A DNA stretch of 12,640 nucleotides. Origin: an uncultured Lachnospiraceae bacterium (GTDB lineage: Bacteria > Bacillota > Clostridia > Lachnospirales > Lachnospiraceae). Location of the stretch: contig CANTGP010000043.1 in assembly GCA_947653315.1 (NCBI GenBank), positions 1 through 12,640 on the forward strand, in the 5' to 3' direction. The notes beneath the pieces were generated by a model. That model did no database searches and had not been told where the DNA came from. It saw nothing but the letters and a program-made list of their open reading frames with translations. The position numbers and the translations under genes were made by a program. Shown piece by piece: positions 8,064-12,640 of the stretch (positions are counted from its first letter, which is position 1; the number at the start of each line of letters is the position of its first letter).

Positions 8064-10322
8064 ATGGAGCAGATAAAAGGCTATGTGGAACATATCATAT
8101 ACCGTAATGCGGATAACGGTTATACGGTTATGAATTTGGTAAGCGGCGGGGAGGAAATTGTATGCGTGGGCAGTTTCCGCACGCTGGACCAAGGGGAAAC
8201 GTTGGAAATTAAGGGCAGTTATGTGGAACATCCCGTATACGGCTCCCAGCTTAAAGTGGAAAGTTATGAGATTGCGGAACCGGACGATGCGGCGAGTATG
8301 CAGCGTTATTTGGGCTCCGGGGCGATTAAGGGCATCGGCGAAGCGTTGGCGGCACGGATTGTCAAAAAATTCGGGGAAGATACCTTCCGCATTATGGAGG
8401 AAGAACCGGAGCGCCTTTCCGAGATTAAGGGCATCAGCGAGCGGAAGGCGAGGGAAATCGCCGTCCAAATGGAGGAAAAGAAGGATGCCCGCGCCGTTAT
8501 GGTGTTTTTGCAGAAATACGGCATTACCGGGACTTTAGCGGTTAAAATATATAATACATACGGTAACGGGATATACGGTGTGATGAACGAGAATCCTTAC
8601 CGGCTGGCGGAGGAAGTGGGCGGCATAGGGTTCCGCACCGCGGATGAAATCGCGCGCAGGGCGGGAATTCATGCGGATTCGGATTACCGCATCCGCAGCG
8701 GTATTCTTTATGTATTGCTGCAGGCTTCGGCGGAAGGACATGTATATCTGCCGGAAAGTCTGTTGCTGGAGCGGTGTGCAAAGCTGCTGGATTTGGAGGA
8801 AGCGGCGGTGGAACCGCAGGTTTCCAATCTCGCCATGGACCGTAAAGTGGTGGTAAAGCGTCCGCCGGAGGAGCCGGAAGGTGTGAAAAAGGTATATGCG
8901 GCTTCTTACTATTATGAAGAACTGAATTGTGCCAAGATGCTGCACGATTTAAACCTGACCCTTCAGGGGGAAAACGGGGACGACGGTATGCTCCCGTCGG
9001 AGGAAGCGCAGTTGGCAGGGAAAATCAGGAAACTGGAGCAGGCGCAGGGAATTGAGCTTGACGGACTGCAGAAACAAGCGGTTATGGAAAGTATACAGAA
9101 CGGACTGCTTATCCTGACCGGGGGACCGGGAACGGGGAAAACAACGACCATTAATACCATCATCCGTTATTTTGCGGAAGAAGGCATGGATATTTTCCTG
9201 GCGGCGCCTACGGGCAGGGCGGCGAAGCGTATGACGGAAGCTACCGGTTATGAAGCGCGGACCATCCACCGGCTGTTGGAATTAAACGGGGCATTGACGG
9301 AAGAAAACCGTGCGGCGCGGTTTGAAAAAAATGAAGAAAATCCCTTGGAAGCGGACGTTATTATTATTGACGAGATGTCCATGGTGGATATCCACCTGTT
9401 CCAATCACTGCTTAAAGCGGTACTGCCCGGAACCCGTCTGATTATGGCCGGGGACATTAACCAGCTCCCTTCCGTAGGACCGGGGCAGATTTTAAAGGAT
9501 ATGATCGACAGCGGATGTATTCCCGTGGTGATGCTGCAAAAGATTTTCCGGCAGGCGGAGGAAAGCGACATTGTGGTGAACGCCCACCGGATTAACGGCG
9601 GGGAGCCGGTTCCGCTGGATAATAAAAGCATGGATTTCTTTTTTTTGGAAAGAAAGGATGTCAATGTCATTTATAAGCATATGATACAATTAATCAGGGA
9701 AAAACTTCCGCCGTATGTACAGGCATCCAGTTATGACATCCAGGTGCTTACGCCGATGCGGAAAGGAAACCTTGGGGTGGAGACGCTAAACGGCATCCTG
9801 CAGGAATATTTAAATCCGCCGGACGCGTCGAAAAAAGAACATGCCTACGGGGAAGGAATATTCCGCGAAGGGGATAAGGTGATGCAGGTGAAGAATAATT
9901 ACCAAACGGAATGGGAGGTGGTCAGCAGATACGGAATACCGGTGGATAAAGGAATGGGTGTGTTCAACGGGGATATGGGTGTCGTGAAGGAAATCAACGA
10001 TTTTTCCCAGGAGATGGTGGTGGAATTTGACGAGCACCGGCGCGTTTCTTATCCGTTCCACCAGTTGGACGAAATTGAGCTTGCCTATGCCGTGACCATA
10101 CATAAATCGCAGGGCAGCGAGTATCCTGCGGTTATTATGCCGTTGCTGTCCGGTCCGCGGATGCTGTTCAACCGGAACCTGCTGTATACGGGGGTGACGC
10201 GGGCGAAATCCTGCGTGACGATTTTGGGAAGCAGGCAGGCGGTCAACGAAATGATTGCCAACGGACACCAGAATAAAAGATATACCAGCCTTTGCGAGCG
10301 CATCAGGGAAATGATGCGGTGA
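8064..10322 (+). CDS. recD2: RecD2-type ATP-dependent DNA helicase (SF1B)
   Basis: RecD2 is a RecBCD-independent 5'-3' helicase linked in other bacteria to DNA repair and fork maintenance. From the ATG at 8064 it has 752 residues. An N-terminal OB-like region begins MEQIKGYVEHII and is followed by tandem helix-hairpin-helix elements around residues 85-140 (AIKGIGEALA, EIKGISERKA). Walker A GGPGTGKT is at 353-360, Walker B DEMSMVD at 436-442, motif HKSQGSEYP from 680 and motif VI YTGVTRAK at 708-715. All helicase motifs look intact. An in-frame TTG at 8046 would add six residues; ATG 8064 fits family starts better, with a modest GGAA six bases upstream. The gene begins only 31 bases after a terminator and I see no good promoter between, so expression may depend on read-through or a promoter inside flgJ. 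Confidence 0.95.
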   Translation: MEQIKGYVEHIIYRNADNGYTVMNLVSGGEEIVCVGSFRTLDQGETLEIKGSYVEHPVYGSQLKVESYEIAEPDDAASMQRYLGSGAIKGIGEALAARIVKKFGEDTFRIMEEEPERLSEIKGISERKAREIAVQMEEKKDARAVMVFLQKYGITGTLAVKIYNTYGNGIYGVMNENPYRLAEEVGGIGFRTADEIARRAGIHADSDYRIRSGILYVLLQASAEGHVYLPESLLLERCAKLLDLEEAAVEPQVSNLAMDRKVVVKRPPEEPEGVKKVYAASYYYEELNCAKMLHDLNLTLQGENGDDGMLPSEEAQLAGKIRKLEQAQGIELDGLQKQAVMESIQNGLLILTGGPGTGKTTTINTIIRYFAEEGMDIFLAAPTGRAAKRMTEATGYEARTIHRLLELNGALTEENRAARFEKNEENPLEADVIIIDEMSMVDIHLFQSLLKAVLPGTRLIMAGDINQLPSVGPGQILKDMIDSGCIPVVMLQKIFRQAEESDIVVNAHRINGGEPVPLDNKSMDFFFLERKDVNVIYKHMIQLIREKLPPYVQASSYDIQVLTPMRKGNLGVETLNGILQEYLNPPDASKKEHAYGEGIFREGDKVMQVKNNYQTEWEVVSRYGIPVDKGMGVFNGDMGVVKEINDFSQEMVVEFDEHRRVSYPFHQLDEIELAYAVTIHKSQGSEYPAVIMPLLSGPRMLFNRNLLYTGVTRAKSCVTILGSRQAVNEMIANGHQNKRYTSLCERIREMMR

Positions 10323-10351
10323 CAGCAGGATACGGCAGAGGAGAAGGAAAA

Positions 10352-10406
10352 ATCCTGGAAGTATCCTGGAAAAATCCTGGAAGAATCCCGGGAGAAGCCC
10401 GGAATG
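10352..10406 (+). repeat. Five 11-bp tandem repeats between recD2 and comFC
   Basis: Five head-to-tail units of exactly 11 bases run from 10352: ATCCTGGAAGT, ATCCTGGAAAA, ATCCTGGAAGA, ATCCCGGGAGA and the diverged AGCCCGGAATG. The first four carry a TCCNGGA dyad, so near-palindromes recur about once per helical turn. Units 4 and 5 can also pair as a small CCGGG/CCCGG hairpin (10388-10392 with 10398-10402). The array sits 29 bases after the recD2 stop in a purine-rich stretch. I do not recognise it as a known element. Confidence 0.8.
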
Positions 10407-10469
10407 AAGTAAGAGAAGCGGTAAAACGATGGTGCGGAACCTTGCCCGGAGAAACATCATGGGGGAAAA

Positions 10470-11285
10470 ATGGAACAGAGGAAAACGATTTCGGGGCATA
10501 AAGAAGACACCGGGAATCATGGGTGTACAGGAAAGCACGGAAATGAAGGAAAAACGGGAAATTTGCGGAACGCCGGAAGAATATGCGGGGAATTCCTGCT
10601 GGATTTGTTATTTCCAAGAAGGTGTCCGGTATGTGACAGGGTGTTAAGGTTCCGTAAAGAATTGGTCTGCCCGTCCTGCTTTCGGACCGTCCGGTTTGTG
10701 CGGGAACCGTTCTGCATGAAGTGCGGGAAAAGTCTGCCGGAAGAAGGGGAATACTGCAGGGATTGCCGGGAGAAAGGGCATTTGTACGTACAGGGGGCGG
10801 CAGTATTCGAATATGCCGGGATGGCGCCATCCATCTACCGGTTTAAATACGGGGGAAGACAGGAATACGCGGAGTTTTACGGAAAATGCATGGCGGAAGT
10901 CCTGGGGAAGCGGATGAAGCGCTGGGGTGTGCAGGCGCTTATTCCGGTACCAATCCATCCGTCCAGGAAAAGAAGACGCGGGTATAACCAGGCGGAACTT
11001 TTGGCGGAGGTAATCGGGAGCCTGACGGGAATACCGGTAAGGAAGGATATCATCGCCAGAGGCAAGAAAACTGTCCCACAAAAAGACTTAAATGTGAAAC
11101 AAAGACAAAATAATTTGAAAAAGGCTTTTAAAATTCTTGAAAATGATGTAAAATTAGATACGATTGTAATTATTGACGATATTTATACAACAGGAAGTAC
11201 AATTGACGCCATGACAGCCGTGCTGCACGGCGCCGGGGTAAACAGGGTGTATTACGCGGCGCTGGCGATAGGCAATGGGTTATAA
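10470..11285 (+). CDS. comFC: ComF family protein (ComFC), phosphoribosyltransferase-like
   Basis: ComFC homologues are needed for DNA uptake in transformable bacteria and occur widely elsewhere with less certain roles. From ATG 10470 the 271-residue frame shows four CxxC pairs (52-55, 67-70, 82-85, 96-99), a double zinc-ribbon-like region. The phosphoribosyltransferase fold follows, with PVP and RRRGYNQAELL around 159-178 and the PRPP-loop motif VIIDDIYTTGST at 233-244. The first 30 or so residues are low complexity (Gly, Lys, Asn, His) and unlike the family, which usually begins shortly before LLDLLFPRRCPVC. An in-frame TTG at 10563 would give 240 residues, a normal length, with AAGGA at 10546-10550 a rather long 12 bases upstream. 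The ATG has only GGGGGA about 3 bases away. Bases 11081-11190 are strikingly AT-rich compared with the rest of the gene. The frame itself is intact. Confidence 0.9.
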   Translation: MEQRKTISGHKEDTGNHGCTGKHGNEGKTGNLRNAGRICGEFLLDLLFPRRCPVCDRVLRFRKELVCPSCFRTVRFVREPFCMKCGKSLPEEGEYCRDCREKGHLYVQGAAVFEYAGMAPSIYRFKYGGRQEYAEFYGKCMAEVLGKRMKRWGVQALIPVPIHPSRKRRRGYNQAELLAEVIGSLTGIPVRKDIIARGKKTVPQKDLNVKQRQNNLKKAFKILENDVKLDTIVIIDDIYTTGSTIDAMTAVLHGAGVNRVYYAALAIGNGL

Positions 11286-11300
11286 CGGGAGGGATTGTAT

Positions 11301-11711
11301 ATGGACGTAAGGAATTGCAGAAAATGTGGGAGACTTTTTAATTATGCGTTGGGGCCGATTATTTGCCAGCATTGCAAGGAATCCATGGAGGAAAAGTTCC
11401 AGGAAGTAAAAAAATATGTGTATGAGCATCCCGGCTGCGGGATTTCGGAAGTATCCGATGAGTGCGATGTCGAAACGAAACAGATCAAACAATGGCTGCG
11501 TGAGGAGCGCCTGCAGTTTTCGGAGGATTCGGCTGTGCTGTTAAACTGTGAGTCCTGCGGGGCTCCCATCCGTTCCGGGCGGTTCTGTGACAAATGCAAG
11601 GCAAGCATGGCGCAGACTTTGGGCAATACTTATAAAAAAGACAAACCGAAGGCAGAACCGAAAAAGAAGGACACCAACGAGAAGCCCAAAATGCATTATT
11701 TGGACCGTTAG
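11301..11711 (+). CDS. yvyF: YvyF-like flagellar operon zinc-ribbon protein
   Basis: This is a small protein of the family found beside comFC and ahead of flgM in Bacillus. Its biochemical role is not established to my knowledge. The 136 residues from ATG 11301 contain two four-cysteine sets, C6/C9/C22/C25 and C83/C86/C96/C99. They flank a helix-turn-helix-like middle (about 46-66, ISEVSDECDVETKQIKQWL), and the tail is rich in lysine. A GGGAGGG at 11287-11293 is well spaced from ATG 11301 and too close to an in-frame TTG at 11295, so the ATG is preferred. Zinc ribbons plus an HTH suggest nucleic-acid or protein binding, possibly regulatory; that is inference. It begins 15 bases after the comFC stop. 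Confidence 0.88.
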   Translation: MDVRNCRKCGRLFNYALGPIICQHCKESMEEKFQEVKKYVYEHPGCGISEVSDECDVETKQIKQWLREERLQFSEDSAVLLNCESCGAPIRSGRFCDKCKASMAQTLGNTYKKDKPKAEPKKKDTNEKPKMHYLDR

Positions 11712-11720
11712 GAGAAGGGT

Positions 11721-12110
11721 ATGTTAAACAAGGAAAGAGTCATTTTGATGACCAAGATGGCGTCTTATGAGGAAAAGGAAGGCAGGAAGAACCATTCGGT
11801 GTTGGGGTACTTCCGGGGGGATTATGTATGGTTTCAGGTGTTGAAGTCCGTGATTTACGGGACGGTGGCTTTTGGAATCATATTTGCGATGTATATTTTT
11901 TATGATTTTGAAATCTTTATGATGGATATTTACAAGATGGATTTGTTGGAATTCGGCAAATCCGTTTTGGAAAAATATTTATTCGCAATAGGGATTTACT
12001 GCATAATCTCATATGCCGTGTACAGCTACCGCTATGCAAAGGCGAAAAACAGCGTAAGGCTGTACCAGAATAACCTGCGCAAGCTGGGCAGCATGTACGA
12101 AAAAACATAA
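11721..12110 (+). CDS. Small membrane protein, two predicted TM helices, family not recognised
   Basis: I do not recognise this 129-residue protein. It has a charged N-terminal segment of about 40 residues and two hydrophobic helices (about 44-61 and 86-103). The roughly 25-residue acidic, Met-rich loop between them contains DFEIFMMDIYKMD. The C-terminal tail is basic (RYAKAKN, RKLG). By the positive-inside rule both ends would be cytoplasmic. AGGAGAAGG at 11710-11718, overlapping the yvyF stop, fits the ATG at 11721 and argues for co-translation with yvyF. ATG codons further in (for example Met10 or Met13) are possible alternatives. Base use resembles its neighbours, so it looks like a real gene of the operon. 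In Bacillus flgM and flgN follow yvyF, but this protein resembles neither. Confidence 0.75.
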   Translation: MLNKERVILMTKMASYEEKEGRKNHSVLGYFRGDYVWFQVLKSVIYGTVAFGIIFAMYIFYDFEIFMMDIYKMDLLEFGKSVLEKYLFAIGIYCIISYAVYSYRYAKAKNSVRLYQNNLRKLGSMYEKT

Positions 12111-12112
12111 GC

Positions 12113-12131
12113 CAGAGCCGTTTCGGTTCTG
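12113..12131 (+). other. Stem-loop just before the ribosome-binding site of the last gene
   Basis: CAGAGCCG (12113-12120) and CGGTTCTG (12124-12131) can form an 8-bp stem with one G-U pair and a 3-base loop. No T-tract follows; the sequence continues directly into AAAGGA (12132-12137), the likely Shine-Dalgarno of the next gene. It is therefore not an intrinsic terminator. It may affect access to the ribosome site or mRNA stability. Confidence 0.5.
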
Positions 12132-12144
12132 AAAGGAATTTACT

Positions 12145-12640
12145 ATGACATCATTACTTGTAGCAAAGCAGTATTTAAAAAAATTTTATGGGAAATTCGA
12201 GGTATACCTGATACCGCTGATGAAATTCCTGCTTGCCATGGTCAGTTTCAACCTGATTAACGGGAGGCTGGGATTTATGGAAAGAATCAATAGCGCTACC
12301 GTTGTATTGGTTGTGGCGCTGATGTGTTCTTTCATGCCGATGAATTTTATTGTGCTTGCGGCAGCGGCATTTGTGCTGCTGCATGTGTATGTTCTGTCGT
12401 TGGAATGTACCGTCGTGGTGCTGGCGGCATTTCTGTTAATGTTTCTGCTTTATTTCAGGTTTTCACCGAAGGATACGGCGGTGGTGCTGCTGACCCCGAT
12501 TTGTTTCGTCCTGCGCATTCCGTATGTGATGCCGATTGCGCTGGGACTGCTCGCTACGCCGGTATCGGCAGTATCCGCGGCATGCGGGACGGTGGCATAT
12601 TACCTGCTTTCTTATGTGAGCGGCAGCGCGGCGACGCTGG
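12145..12640 (+). CDS. Polytopic membrane protein, 3' end outside window, family not recognised
   Basis: The frame opens with ATG 12145, seven bases after AAAGGA (12132-12137), and stays open for 165 codons to the window edge. It begins MTSLLVAKQYLKKFYGKFEV and is then almost entirely hydrophobic. Likely membrane helices lie at about 20-38, 51-67, 68-86, 88-105, 111-127 and 129-158 (one or two), so at least six. Charged residues are few and lie in short loops (GRLGFMERIN, RFSPKD). I see no transporter motif, nucleotide site or catalytic signature, and the C-terminal part, which may hold a soluble domain, is missing. It follows the 129-residue membrane protein by 34 bases and is probably cotranscribed. 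A sporulation-type phosphatase or permease N-terminus is conceivable but unsupported. Confidence 0.8.
   Translation, partial: MTSLLVAKQYLKKFYGKFEVYLIPLMKFLLAMVSFNLINGRLGFMERINSATVVLVVALMCSFMPMNFIVLAAAAFVLLHVYVLSLECTVVVLAAFLLMFLLYFRFSPKDTAVVLLTPICFVLRIPYVMPIALGLLATPVSAVSAACGTVAYYLLSYVSGSAATL

Noticed and set aside
9639..9650. Run of eight T residues inside recD2, a possible slippage or phase-variation site
   Set aside because: It simply codes for Phe-Phe-Leu in frame, the gene is intact, and a helicase of this type is not a typical phase-variable gene.
10429..10647. A 72-codon + strand frame overlapping the start of comFC
   Set aside because: It overlaps comFC in another frame, ends inside its zinc region and shows no recognisable feature; openness is explained by the purine-rich composition.
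9810..10830. Two long minus-strand frames (242 and 175 codons) across the end of recD2 and start of comFC
   Set aside because: They are Pro/Ser/Phe-rich mirror images of purine-rich + strand sequence, overlap two real genes and have no family likeness.

Overview
The window looks like a chromosomal housekeeping segment of a flagellated, Gram-positive Firmicute, most likely in the class Clostridia and probably near Lachnospiraceae. This rests on protein style and gene order: uvrB-uvrA, an MreB/Mbl gene fused transcriptionally to flagellar rod genes as in Bacillus mbl-flhO-flhP, RecD2, and a comFC-yvyF pair also known from Bacillus. All genes lie on the + strand. I see no tRNA, rRNA, CRISPR array, insertion sequence or phage gene.

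Layout. 1-4690: excision repair genes uvrB (5' end cut off by the window edge) and uvrA, overlapping at their junction. 4691-4898: a 208-bp intergenic region with a near-consensus flagellar sigma-28/sigma-D type promoter and, about 80 bp downstream, a housekeeping sigma-A type promoter. 4899-7988: an apparent operon of an MreB/Mbl actin homologue, two flagellar rod/hook-family proteins (FlgF-like, FlgG) and a single-domain FlgJ-type rod-binding protein, closed by an intrinsic terminator at 8003-8032. 8064-10322: RecD2 helicase. 10323-10562: a purine-rich stretch carrying five 11-bp tandem repeats, overlapping the uncertain N-terminus of comFC. 10470-11285: comFC. 11301-11711: yvyF, a small zinc-ribbon protein of flagellar operons. 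11721-12110 and 12145-end: two membrane proteins I do not recognise, the second running off the window.

How they fit together. UvrA and UvrB act jointly in nucleotide excision repair. The MreB-flgF-flgG-flgJ block couples a cell-wall scaffold to parts that cross or anchor in the wall, and its two promoters suggest both constitutive and motility-linked expression. RecD2 and ComFC are linked by family knowledge to DNA repair or transformation, and the comFC-yvyF pairing leads back to flagellar genes.

I found no clearly new biological system. The points most worth checking are the dual promoter before mreB, the 11-bp repeat array and doubtful comFC start, a sharply AT-rich patch (about 21% GC) inside comFC, and the two unassigned membrane proteins after yvyF.
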